A DNA stretch of 64,000 nt. Source: Deltaproteobacteria bacterium (GTDB lineage Bacteria; Desulfobacterota; Binatia; HRBIN30; JACQVA1). Within the stretch, counting starts at the first letter, position 1. The number at the start of each line of letters is the position of its first letter. The position numbers and the translations under genes are program-made. The notes below the pieces were generated by a model that saw nothing but the letters and a program-made list of their open reading frames with translations, searched no databases and was not told the DNA's origin. The stretch spans positions 124,001 through 188,000 of the forward strand of contig JACOST010000015.1 of the NCBI GenBank assembly GCA_016178705.1. The letters are read 5' to 3'. Below, one piece after another: positions 46,802-55,474 of this stretch.

Positions 46802-47559
46802 CGGCTTGCCGCGATCCGTGCCGCCAGTGGGGCTCGACGCACCAAGAGGGTACCGAGCGCCAACGACGCCAGGCTGAACCACTGTGCCGTCGTCATACCC
46901 AGCAGCCAGGCCGGGTTGCGCCGAATGAACTCGATCGCGAAGCGCGCGATCGCCGTGGCGATCAGATAGCGTCCGATCTGCGAGCCCGCGGGCGGATGAT
47001 GCCGTCCACGCTGCCACAGCCAGGCGAACAGCGCGGCGCTCGCCGCCATCTCGTACAACGGCGCCGGGTGAACTCGCTCAGCCGTTGGCACTACGCCGTC
47101 CGGATAGCTCATGCCCCACGGCAAGTCGGTGGGGACGCCGTAGTCGCCATCACCCGCCAATTGGCAGCCGAGGCGCCCGAACGCTAGGCCAACGGCCAGC
47201 GCCGGGGCAACCACGTCCGCGATGGTCATCAACGAAAGTTGATAGCGTCGCGCCCAAGTGAGCACGGCACCGGCACCGCCGATTACGCCGCCGTACCACA
47301 CCCAGCCGCTGGCCGCGGTGAGAAAGCGCAGGGGATGCTCGCTGAATTGATTCCACGCGGTCGGAATCATGAACACCCGTGCACCCGCCCAGCCGCCGAC
47401 GTAGGCCCACAACGTGATGTCGTAGGCCAACCGTACATCGAGCGTGCGCCGTCGCAGCTCGGCGCGGATCACCAGCAAGCCGAAGACGAAGCCTGCCAAC
47501 GCCGCCGCCCAGAAGCTCGGCACCGCGTAGTCGCCGACACGGAGCAGAACCGGATGCAT
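46798..47559 (-). CDS. lgt: Prolipoprotein diacylglyceryl transferase (tandem copy B)
   Basis: This is a 253-residue, seven-helix enzyme that attaches diacylglycerol to the lipobox Cys, the first step of lipoprotein maturation. The Lgt signature appears as AFGRLGCQLAGDGDYG, with the essential Arg kept. The usual His of HGG is Tyr (WYGGVIGG), a variant seen in other deep lineages. PLYEMAASAALF and RFAIEFIRRNP match the C-terminal part. It starts directly after the stop of copy A. Confidence 0.92.
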   Translation of the reverse strand: MHPVLLRVGDYAVPSFWAAALAGFVFGLLVIRAELRRRTLDVRLAYDITLWAYVGGWAGARVFMIPTAWNQFSEHPLRFLTAASGWVWYGGVIGGAGAVLTWARRYQLSLMTIADVVAPALAVGLAFGRLGCQLAGDGDYGVPTDLPWGMSYPDGVVPTAERVHPAPLYEMAASAALFAWLWQRGRHHPPAGSQIGRYLIATAIARFAIEFIRRNPAWLLGMTTAQWFSLASLALGTLLVRRAPLAARIAASR

Positions 47560-48321
47560 CTAGTGGGAACGTGCCGTCCAGGGCCGCGCGCACAACGCCA
47601 ACCCGACGAGACACGATGCGACGCTGAGCACCTGCGGTAACGTGAGCCCCACCGCAACGACGTGCACAATGATGTGATTGATGCGCACGAATTCCACCCC
47701 GAAGCGCGCCAGCCCCGTGGTGATGAGGTACAGGCCGAGGATCACTCCCGGCCGGTAGCCCCGCGTGCGCAAGCGCCAGAGCGCAAAGAATATCGCCGTG
47801 TAGACGAACATCTCGTACACGGGCGTCGGATGCACAAGTTCCGTCGTGGGGACGGTGCCGTTCGGATAGCTCATTGCCCACGGCAGTGAGGTCGGGACGC
47901 CGTAGTCACCATCACCGGAGAGCTGACACCCGATGCGACCGATTGCTTGCCCAATCGCCATCGCCGGGCCAGCGATGTCCCCGGCAACCAAGATCGAGAG
48001 CCCTTTGCGCCAACACCCCCAGTAGACCGCCGCCGCGCCACCCATCACCCCACCCTGCCACACCCAGCCGCTGCCGGAGAACAGGAACTCGAAGGGATCC
48101 TGCACGAACACGTCCCAGGCGCTGGTCAGCAGAAACAGTCGCGCCCCGATCAAGCCACCAACATACGAGTACAGAATGAAGTCGTAGGCCCACGCTGGAT
48201 CGTACTCGAGGCGCGCGAACTCTGCGCGGACAACTTGCAGAGCCACAAAGAATCCAAGGAAGAGCATGACCCAAAAGCTCTCCACCGGAATGGGGCCGAG
48301 ATGAAAGAGAACGGGATACAC
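47560..48321 (-). CDS. lgt: Prolipoprotein diacylglyceryl transferase (tandem copy A)
   Basis: This is a 253-residue paralogue of copy B, exactly the same length. It starts MYPVLFHLGPIPVESFWVM from GTG 48321. The signature is AIGRIGCQLSGDGDYG, and the HGG position is Gln (WQGGVMGG). It abuts copy B with no spacer. The frame stays open upstream to 48423, but those residues are not family-like. Two lgt genes suit a genome rich in lipoproteins. Confidence 0.9.
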   Translation of the reverse strand: MYPVLFHLGPIPVESFWVMLFLGFFVALQVVRAEFARLEYDPAWAYDFILYSYVGGLIGARLFLLTSAWDVFVQDPFEFLFSGSGWVWQGGVMGGAAAVYWGCWRKGLSILVAGDIAGPAMAIGQAIGRIGCQLSGDGDYGVPTSLPWAMSYPNGTVPTTELVHPTPVYEMFVYTAIFFALWRLRTRGYRPGVILGLYLITTGLARFGVEFVRINHIIVHVVAVGLTLPQVLSVASCLVGLALCARPWTARSH

Positions 48322-48394
48322 CGTACCCGTCTGCCTGAGCTGAGCGCGTGGAGCAAGCGAGCCTCCACGGAGGATTTGTTTGGCGCGAGCCGCG

Positions 48395-48532
48395 CTAGCG
48401 AAGGAGCACGGCCCAGAAGGCAATCGCCACCAGAGCGGCCCACAGCAGCACGCTCACTCCAGTGCCCAACACAAAGCCAAGCAGCGGCAGATCGGAACGG
48501 CCGGGGAGTTCCTCTTCAGAGTGGCTGCCCAT
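48395..48532 (-). CDS. 45-residue single-pass membrane protein
   Basis: A short gene starts MGSHSEEELPG and contains one strong membrane helix (about 17-44, GFVLGTGVSVLLWAALVAIA), ending AVLLR. GGAG lies 6 bp before the ATG, and the frame starts 11 bp after the double-HTH gene and ends 73 bp before lgt copy A on the same strand. Acidic N terminus and basic last residue suggest N-out or a hairpin-free type. No family is recognised. Confidence 0.6.
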   Translation of the reverse strand: MGSHSEEELPGRSDLPLLGFVLGTGVSVLLWAALVAIAFWAVLLR

Positions 48533-48543
48533 TGAGCGCTCCA

Positions 48544-49374
48544 TCATCCGGAGCGCCGCATCGGATCGCGCCGTTGTGGGTCGAAGCTCGACGCGTCGGT
48601 AGCGGCCACGTCAACCGCGCGCGTACCCGCCGCGGTACCCATCCGGAGGGGACTAGCGCGACCCGCACTCGATCGGGTGGGAGCCAACCCGATGGCACCA
48701 CCGAGTCGGAAGTGCGCGACCCAACGCCGCAAGCTGTTCTTGCCGATGTGGAAGTTGCGGGCAACCTCACCGATCGTCCGCCCGTCGGCGAGTTCGAGCA
48801 GTGCCCGCGCGCGTTGCGCGTGCGGCGCGTCGGCGTGACGCAACGTCGCCAGCAATTCGCGCCGCAATTCGGGCGTAACGGCTCCAATCCCCCGCGGCCT
48901 TTGCACCCAGTGCTGACGGACCGCCGCGCCCGGCCGCAGCAGCAGCCGCAGCGATTCCACGCTGATGGTCCGGACGATCCCCTGCCGGATGAGATGATCG
49001 CGCAACTTGTAGAGCGACCACATCGCGTACGGTTCACCGAGCGCCCGCGGATCTAGATCGGCCCGCCGGACAATCTCGGTGCGCGTCGCCGCGTCGAACA
49101 CCACGTTCTTGGGCTTGCCGGCATTGCCGTGCTTGAGGCCTTCCATCCCCCGCTTGTGGAACCGCACCACCCATCGCCGCACACTGTCGCGGTGCATCCC
49201 GACCGCGCGCGCGATGGCCCCTAGCGACTCGCCCTCGGCGCGGGCAAGGATGATCCGGACGCGCCGCACCAGGTTGGAGGGGCCACTGTGGATAACCCGC
49301 TCCAAGTCGACCCGTGTCGCCGGGGATAGATCGATCTTCGTTACTTCCTTCGTTACTTCGTTCATACCCACCAT
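48544..49374 (-). CDS. Double helix-turn-helix protein derived from an IS630-type transposase
   Basis: This is a 276-residue protein. Residues 16-82 and 165-232 are two related HTH domains (GESLGAIARAVGMHRDSVRRW and GRTIGEVARNFHIGKNSLRRW). Residues 86-150 resemble the second winged HTH of IS630 transposases (DLDPRALGEPYAMWSLYKLRDHL). No DDE catalytic domain follows, so it cannot transpose. It may be a domesticated DNA-binding regulator or a decayed remnant. GGAGGGGGCG precedes the ATG. Its operon-like position ahead of the small membrane protein and lgt genes favours regulation. Confidence 0.75.
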   Translation of the reverse strand: MVGMNEVTKEVTKIDLSPATRVDLERVIHSGPSNLVRRVRIILARAEGESLGAIARAVGMHRDSVRRWVVRFHKRGMEGLKHGNAGKPKNVVFDAATRTEIVRRADLDPRALGEPYAMWSLYKLRDHLIRQGIVRTISVESLRLLLRPGAAVRQHWVQRPRGIGAVTPELRRELLATLRHADAPHAQRARALLELADGRTIGEVARNFHIGKNSLRRWVAHFRLGGAIGLAPTRSSAGRASPLRMGTAAGTRAVDVAATDASSFDPQRRDPMRRSG

Positions 49375-49560
49375 CGCCCCCTCCGAACGCCGGCCGCAGG
49401 GCGGCGCAAGGCTCCCGAGCCTCTAGGCGTTTCCCCCACTTGCAACCGCAATTGGGAACTCACGGTATGTGAAGTTATCGAATCCCCGGGGTGGGGCAAT
49501 TCAGGAATAACCCGCGGCACCCCCCGGGTTTCCCCCTAAGTCCTCGGGAACAGCCCGGAC

Positions 49561-50184
49561 TCACACCGCCGCAGGTGACCCCTGCGCCAGGATCACCAAT
49601 CGAACCAACTCGGCGAGCGAATCGACTTCAAGCCGCCGCATCACTTGGCTGCGGTGGACTTCGACGGTCTTGGGACTGAGACCGAGCCGATCCGCGATAA
49701 TCTTGTTGGGGTAGCCAACGATCACCAACTCCATCACCTCACGCTCGCGCGGGGTGAGGCGCGCCACCCGCAGTGCGGCTTCGGCGCGAACCGCACGCGC
49801 GTGGCGGGTTTCGCGATCGATCGTGATCGCCTGCCGAACGCGTTCGAGCAGCAGCTGATCGCTGAAAGGTTTTTCGATGAAGTCGAAGGCGCCGGCTTTG
49901 AGTGCCCGCACCGCCATCGGCACCTCGGCGTAGCCGGTGACGATCCGAATCGGCAACCCGATCTCGCGCCGATTCAACTCCTGCTGCAGATTCAGCCCGC
50001 CCATGCCCGGCATGCGGACGTCAAGCACCAGACAGCCTGGACGGCCCGGATCGTATGCATCCAAAAACTCTTCGGCGGTGGCGAAGGTCTCCACCGCGAC
50101 ACCGACCGATTGAATGAGCCACTGCAGCGACTCGCGCATCGCGGCATCGTCGTCGACAACAAAGACTTTGGGTTCATCTGTCAT
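49561..50184 (-). CDS. FixJ/NarL-type response regulator
   Basis: This is a 207-residue regulator. The receiver has DDD at 11-13, the phosphoacceptor Asp55 in CLVLDVRMPG and Lys105 in FIEKPFS. The C-terminal LuxR-type HTH is LTPREREVMELVIVGYPNKIIADRLGLSPKTVEVHRSQVM. It overlaps the end of the upstream kinase by 11 bp, so the two form a coupled two-component pair. FixJ family members activate transcription after phosphorylation. Confidence 0.95.
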   Translation of the reverse strand: MTDEPKVFVVDDDAAMRESLQWLIQSVGVAVETFATAEEFLDAYDPGRPGCLVLDVRMPGMGGLNLQQELNRREIGLPIRIVTGYAEVPMAVRALKAGAFDFIEKPFSDQLLLERVRQAITIDRETRHARAVRAEAALRVARLTPREREVMELVIVGYPNKIIADRLGLSPKTVEVHRSQVMRRLEVDSLAELVRLVILAQGSPAAV

Positions 50185-53100
50185 CGGCCGAAGTTTCCGC
50201 TGCCTCGCAGGATTGAACTTGCAGAGACGGCGCTGGCAGCACGAAGCGAAACGTCGTTCCCTGGTCAGGGTTGACCATCGCCCACAAGCGGCCACCGTGC
50301 GCCTCGATGATCGAGCGGCTGATCGACAACCCCATACCCAAACCATTGGGCTTGGTGGTAAAGAAGGCGTCGAAGACGCGTTCGCACAGGCCCGCCGTCA
50401 TGCCACAACCGGCGTCCTGAACGGCCACCTCGATCCCATTCGGCCCCAGCGCCGTGCGCACCCAGATTTCACCTCCGCCATTGCCTTGCATCGCGTCGAG
50501 CGCGTTGCGCACCAAATTCACGACCACTTGTTCGATTTGTACACTATCGACCTGCACACGGGGAAGCAGATCAGCGAGATCGAGCCGTACCCGGGTTGCG
50601 TGTTCTCGGACGCCGGTGTGCGCAAAACCAACGCCAGCGCGCACCAGCGTGTTCAATTGCACCCACTCGCGCTGCGGCGGGCCGCTGCGCAAGAACTGCC
50701 GATGCCGCTGCAGAACTTCCCCGGCCCGCAGCGCCTGGGTCGCCACTTGTTCGATGACGTACACGAGGTCTCCCAATTCCACCGAGCCCGTCTGCAGCCG
50801 GCGGACGCAGCCGCGCGCGTAGCTGACAATGGCGGACAGCGGTTGATTGAGTTCGTGCGCCAAGCCGGCCGCCATCTCACCGAGTGTGCTCACGCGCAAC
50901 GCGTGCGCCAACTCGGCCTGGCGCTGGCGCGCGTCCTCCTCCGACCGTTTGCGGGCCGTGACATCCGTGAGCGAGCCCGCCATGCGATACGGCTTGCCGT
51001 TGGCGTCGCGGATCGCGACTCCGCGCGATAGCACCCAGCGGTAGCTCCCATCCTGGTGACGAAGGCGGTACTCGCATTCCAGCACCGGAGACAGCCCGGC
51101 CAGATGCGCGTTGACCGCGGCGGAAACTTGTTGTCGATCCTCAGGATGCAGTCGCGCCGCCACGTCGTCCCAACCAGTACCGACTTCACTGACCTCAGCT
51201 GGCTGAAAGCCCATAACGGCCGCCCATCGCGGTGACCGGTACGTTTCGTTGGTCTCGAGATTCCAATCCCACAACCCATCGTTGGCACCGGCGACGGCGA
51301 GCGCGAAGCGCTCCTCGCTCTCGCGGCGGGCTTCCTCGGCGCGGCGGCGCTCAGTGATGTCCTGGACCTGCGAAATAACGTAGAGGGGGGTACCGTCTGG
51401 CGCACGCACCAGCGAACTCGTCGACCATCCCCAGACCGTGTGACCGCGTTGGTGAAAATATCGCCGTTCGAGCTGCCAGGAATCGATTTTCCCCTCAACC
51501 AGCCGGCGCAGATGCTCGATAGTGTCGAGCATGTCCTCAGGATGCGTGACCTCCCACACCGGGAGGCGGATGAGCTCATCCTCGCTGTATCCGAGCATCT
51601 GACACATCGCGCGATTGATCCGAATGGATCGGCCATCGAGGCCAACCATGGCCATGCCGATGGGTGCATGCTCGAACGCGTTCGAGAACCGTTCTTCACT
51701 CTGGCGGAGCGCTTGGTCGATACGTTTACGCTCGGTGATATTTTGGAGCAGGGCGACGATATGCAATGGCTGGCCACTCGCGTCGCGAACCAAGGACACG
51801 CTGATCGCCGCCCACACCTCGTGCCCGAGCCGATGGATGTACCGCCGTTCGCCCTGGTACGCGTGAATCGTTCCGGCCCGCAACTGCTGCAACTGCTCGG
51901 CCGCGGCGACCAAGTCAGCGGGATGCGTAGTGGATCGAATGGGCTGGGCCAGGAGTTCGGCCTCCGAATAGCCCAGCATCTCGCACAACGCGCGATTGAC
52001 TTGCAGGGGGCGTTCACCGAGATCAGAGACCACCATACCAACCGGGGCGTGCAGGAAGGCACTTTGAAAGCGCTCTTCGCTCGCTCGCTGCGCCGCCTCA
52101 GCGAGTTTGCGGTCGGTGATGTCTTGGGCGGCCCCGACGATGCGCAGTCCGCCACTCCGCTCGTCCCGCTCGGGCCGGGCGTAGTCGCGCAGCCAGCGGA
52201 AGTCGCCCGCTTTCGTCCGCATCCGGAACTCGCTGACATCTGGCTCCCCTGCTTGCAGCCGCGACACACGAGCGAGCACAATGCCCCGATCATCGGGATG
52301 GATCAGTTCATCAATGCCACGCACGCCTCGGATTTCCTCCGCGCTAAATCCGGTAATGCGCGAGAACGCCCCCGTGAACCACTCGAAGACTACTCGACCG
52401 TCCGGCTCGATGCGGAACGCGTACGCGTAGTCGGAAGTCAGCTCCGAAACTTGACGGTAGCGTTCCCTGCTTTCCGCGAGCGCCGATTCGGCGTGCTTGC
52501 GGGCGGTAATGTCTTGCAACTGCGATACGGTGTGGAGCGGTTCGCCGTCACGGTCGCGCACCAACGAGACGCTCATCTGCGTCCAGACAACTTCGCCTGA
52601 CTTATGGAAGTAGCGGCGCTCGGCTTGGTAGCTAGCCACTTCACCCGTCAACAGTCGCTGCAGATCAGCCTGCGCCGATTCGAAGTCATCGGGATGCATC
52701 AGGTCACGCACGAGCTTGGGCAGGAGTTCCTCTTCGCTGTACCCGAGCATGTCGCACAGGGCACGATTGATCTGGAGGGCCCGTCCATCCAGCGTGACCA
52801 GCGCCATGCCGATCGAAGCGCCATCGAAAGCCCGTTGGAAACGAGCCTCGCTCGTGCGGAGCGACTCCTCCGCGAGTTTGCGCTGGGTGATGTCGATGCC
52901 CGCACTGACCACGATCCCGGCATCGCGCAACACACAACTGGACCAGGCGACCGCAAAGCGACGGCCGTTGCGGGTCACGTCGGACTCGAATTGCGTCGGC
53001 GTCTCACTCTGCACAATCGTCTCGAACAGCGCGCGCGACAGCCGCGCCTCCTCGTCGGTCTCCGCCGTTTCCTGAATGTGTCTTCCTTGCACTTGCTCGA

Positions 53101-54445
53101 AGGTGCGACCGTCCGCCGCATCGCAGGCCAAGCTGCGGCGGATGATGCGCCCCTCGAGATCGCAGACGACCACGAACGCGTCGATGGTGTCGAGAATCCC
53201 CGCCACAAAGTCGCGCTCGGCGCGCAGGAAATCTTGGGCACGGGTGCGCTCCTGCAGCTCGCCTTGCAGTTGCTGGTTCGCGGATTCCAGCGCTGTGGTT
53301 CGCTCGGCAACGCGCAACTCGAGCTGCTGATTGGCCGCGGCCAACGCCTCCTCAATGCGCTTGCGTTCGCTCAGATCGAAGACGAACGACACGCCCGTGC
53401 GACCGCTGGCGTCAAGCGAGGCGCCGCTGGTCGCGATTGGGACGCGGTGGCCGTCCTTGTGAATGTATTCCTTCTCGAACGTGTCGCACACACCCGTCGC
53501 CGCGATCTGCTCCAGACCGCGCACGTCGAGGTGCGCGTATTCCGGCGGGGTCATGCCCTTCCAGCGCACGCGGCCTGCCGCCAAGTCGTCGCGCGTGTAG
53601 CCGACCATCTGCAGGAACGCGTCGTTGGCCTCGGGAATCCCGCCGTCGGCGTCCCAGAAGAGAACCCCGACAGTGTTCGCATCGAACAAGCGACGGAAGC
53701 GCGCCTCGCTGCGCCGCAACGCATCTTCGGTGCGCTTCAGTGCGGTGATATCGAGTACGAAGGCAACGCCTTCGTCTCCGCCTTCGTTGAATGACCGGCC
53801 GCCGACAATGACAGGTACACGATGGCCATCCGGGCGAACAAATTCCTTCTCGTATGGCCTGGCACCGCCGCTGGCGTGGACCTCGGCGAGCCCGCGCGCA
53901 TCCAGATGCGCGTACTCCGGTGGTGTGATGTTCGGCCAACGCAGGGATCCGTCGTTCAGCTCGGTACGCGTGTAGCCGATCGTATCGAGAAACCGCTCGT
54001 TGGCATCCGTTATGCGCCCATCGGCGTGCCAAAAGAGGATGCCGAGTAGGTCGGAATCGAAGAGGCGGCGATAGCGCCGCTCTGCTTCTTCAAGACGTTG
54101 GTAGGCCGCCCGCACAGTCTCGGCTCCCCAACTCACCAGTGAGCCGGTTGCGAGGAAGAGAATGATGCGAGCGAGAGTTTGCGGGTCCGACAGCGACCGG
54201 AAGCAGTAGGCGTCCACCAGCATCGACAGCGCAGTGGCCAGCAGCCCCGGCCCCAGTCCGCCATAGGCCGCGCTGACCAGCACCGCCGCAAAGATGGTGA
54301 CAAAGGAGTCCGGGGTCACCAGCGGCGCGAGCAGCAGCTTCGACCCAAGCCCGAGCGCGGTGGCGATTGCGACAACGCCGTACTGCCGCACCCGCGTGGG
54401 GGTGGCTCGACTGCGTCGCTCCAGACTAGCGTGGTCCTGTGACAC
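50174..54445 (-). CDS. Multi-PAS sensor histidine kinase (FixL-like)
   Basis: This is a 1423-residue kinase. The N-terminal part (about 20-115) has several membrane helices in a DUF4118-like arrangement. Eight PAS/PAC domains follow. PAS1 and PAS2 are sister copies (PEYAHLD...GHRVP); PAS4, 6 and 7 are another set (INRALCDMLGYSEEEL). The HisKA domain has His1197 in GLAHELNQPLSAI, and a HATPase with DAGCGM and GLGMGLSISRSI ends the protein. It starts at GTG 54445. The ligand is unknown, and no haem-PAS motif was confirmed. It is coupled to the FixJ-type regulator. Confidence 0.93.
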   Translation of the reverse strand: MSQDHASLERRSRATPTRVRQYGVVAIATALGLGSKLLLAPLVTPDSFVTIFAAVLVSAAYGGLGPGLLATALSMLVDAYCFRSLSDPQTLARIILFLATGSLVSWGAETVRAAYQRLEEAERRYRRLFDSDLLGILFWHADGRITDANERFLDTIGYTRTELNDGSLRWPNITPPEYAHLDARGLAEVHASGGARPYEKEFVRPDGHRVPVIVGGRSFNEGGDEGVAFVLDITALKRTEDALRRSEARFRRLFDANTVGVLFWDADGGIPEANDAFLQMVGYTRDDLAAGRVRWKGMTPPEYAHLDVRGLEQIAATGVCDTFEKEYIHKDGHRVPIATSGASLDASGRTGVSFVFDLSERKRIEEALAAANQQLELRVAERTTALESANQQLQGELQERTRAQDFLRAERDFVAGILDTIDAFVVVCDLEGRIIRRSLACDAADGRTFEQVQGRHIQETAETDEEARLSRALFETIVQSETPTQFESDVTRNGRRFAVAWSSCVLRDAGIVVSAGIDITQRKLAEESLRTSEARFQRAFDGASIGMALVTLDGRALQINRALCDMLGYSEEELLPKLVRDLMHPDDFESAQADLQRLLTGEVASYQAERRYFHKSGEVVWTQMSVSLVRDRDGEPLHTVSQLQDITARKHAESALAESRERYRQVSELTSDYAYAFRIEPDGRVVFEWFTGAFSRITGFSAEEIRGVRGIDELIHPDDRGIVLARVSRLQAGEPDVSEFRMRTKAGDFRWLRDYARPERDERSGGLRIVGAAQDITDRKLAEAAQRASEERFQSAFLHAPVGMVVSDLGERPLQVNRALCEMLGYSEAELLAQPIRSTTHPADLVAAAEQLQQLRAGTIHAYQGERRYIHRLGHEVWAAISVSLVRDASGQPLHIVALLQNITERKRIDQALRQSEERFSNAFEHAPIGMAMVGLDGRSIRINRAMCQMLGYSEDELIRLPVWEVTHPEDMLDTIEHLRRLVEGKIDSWQLERRYFHQRGHTVWGWSTSSLVRAPDGTPLYVISQVQDITERRRAEEARRESEERFALAVAGANDGLWDWNLETNETYRSPRWAAVMGFQPAEVSEVGTGWDDVAARLHPEDRQQVSAAVNAHLAGLSPVLECEYRLRHQDGSYRWVLSRGVAIRDANGKPYRMAGSLTDVTARKRSEEDARQRQAELAHALRVSTLGEMAAGLAHELNQPLSAIVSYARGCVRRLQTGSVELGDLVYVIEQVATQALRAGEVLQRHRQFLRSGPPQREWVQLNTLVRAGVGFAHTGVREHATRVRLDLADLLPRVQVDSVQIEQVVVNLVRNALDAMQGNGGGEIWVRTALGPNGIEVAVQDAGCGMTAGLCERVFDAFFTTKPNGLGMGLSISRSIIEAHGGRLWAMVNPDQGTTFRFVLPAPSLQVQSCEAAETSADDR

Positions 54446-54500
54446 GTTGTTACACCCGAGTCAGCATTAGCACTCCAGCGACGTGCCCGTGAAGCGCGCG

Positions 54501-55271
54501 CTACATGCCGACGATATTGTAGCCGGCGTCAACATGCGTCACTTCACCGGTTACCCCCACACCGAGGTCGCTGCACAGGAATAACGCTGCGCGCGCTACC
54601 TCATCGGCCGACACGTTGCGGTGTAGCGGCGCGCGTTCCTCGTGGTGGTGCAGCATCGTCCGAAACCCCGCGATACCGGCGGCCGACAGGGTCCGAATGG
54701 GTCCGGCAGAGATCGCGTTCACGCGCACTCCGGTCGCGCCGAGATCCCACGCCAGGTAGCGCACGCAGGCTTCCAGCGCGGCTTTGGCGACGCCCATCAC
54801 GTTGTAGCCAGCGACGACTTTCTCGGCGCCGAAGTAACTCAGCGTGAGCATCGAGCCATGGTGCCTCGCCAGCAGTGGCTCGGCGGCGCGGGCAATCGCC
54901 ACCAACGAGTAGGCGCTGACGTCGAGCGCAAGGCGAAAACCGTCGCGTGAGGTTTCGATGAAGCGTCCCTTCAAATCGTCTCGCTGGGCGAACGCGACCG
55001 CGTGCACGACGATGTCGAGGCCGCCCCACTGCGTCCCGAGCACATCGAACGCCGCACCGATCTGCTCATCGCTGGTGACATCGCACGGCAACACCGTCTC
55101 GACCCCGAGCGAGGCGGCCAGCGGGCGCACCCGCTTCTCGATCGCCTCGCCGGCATAGGTCAGCGCCAACTCCGCCCCCTCGCGCGCAAACGCCTGCGCG
55201 ATCGCCCACGCGATGCTGTGATCGTTCGCGACGCCGAGGATGACCGCCTTCTTGCCGTCGAGCAGTGCCAT
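54501..55271 (-). CDS. fabI: Enoyl-ACP reductase (NADH)
   Basis: This is a 256-residue FabI that reduces trans-2-enoyl-ACP in the last step of fatty-acid elongation. The cofactor site is ILGVANDHSIAWAIA. Tyr146, Tyr156 and Lys163 (AGYNVMGVAK) match E. coli numbering exactly. The C-terminal block NAISAGPIRTLSAAGI is present. The ATG at 55271 gives the standard N terminus; the longer frame was rejected. It is divergent from the PBP1A gene across a 203-bp spacer. Confidence 0.97.
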   Translation of the reverse strand: MALLDGKKAVILGVANDHSIAWAIAQAFAREGAELALTYAGEAIEKRVRPLAASLGVETVLPCDVTSDEQIGAAFDVLGTQWGGLDIVVHAVAFAQRDDLKGRFIETSRDGFRLALDVSAYSLVAIARAAEPLLARHHGSMLTLSYFGAEKVVAGYNVMGVAKAALEACVRYLAWDLGATGVRVNAISAGPIRTLSAAGIAGFRTMLHHHEERAPLHRNVSADEVARAALFLCSDLGVGVTGEVTHVDAGYNIVGM

Positions 55272-55474
55272 CGGCTTCTTCCTACACCGAACCGGCGTTC
55301 GCGCAAACCGCCGCAGTTCGCCCCTCGCGCTGCCTTTGCACAGCAGCCCGCAGCAGTGCGGCCGCCATGCCGGCGAAAGCCGGAATGACGAGTGGGGCAA
55401 GGTGCTCCATTTCGTATGCAAAGCCGCTCGCGCTTGACCCCTCCGACTGGCGCCGATATCGTTTGCTCACGATC

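Noticed and set aside
49510-49531. AACCCG/CGGGTT hairpin after the FixJ-type regulator
   Set aside because: The stem is only 6 bp with a 10-nt loop and no T-run on the minus strand, too weak to call a terminator.
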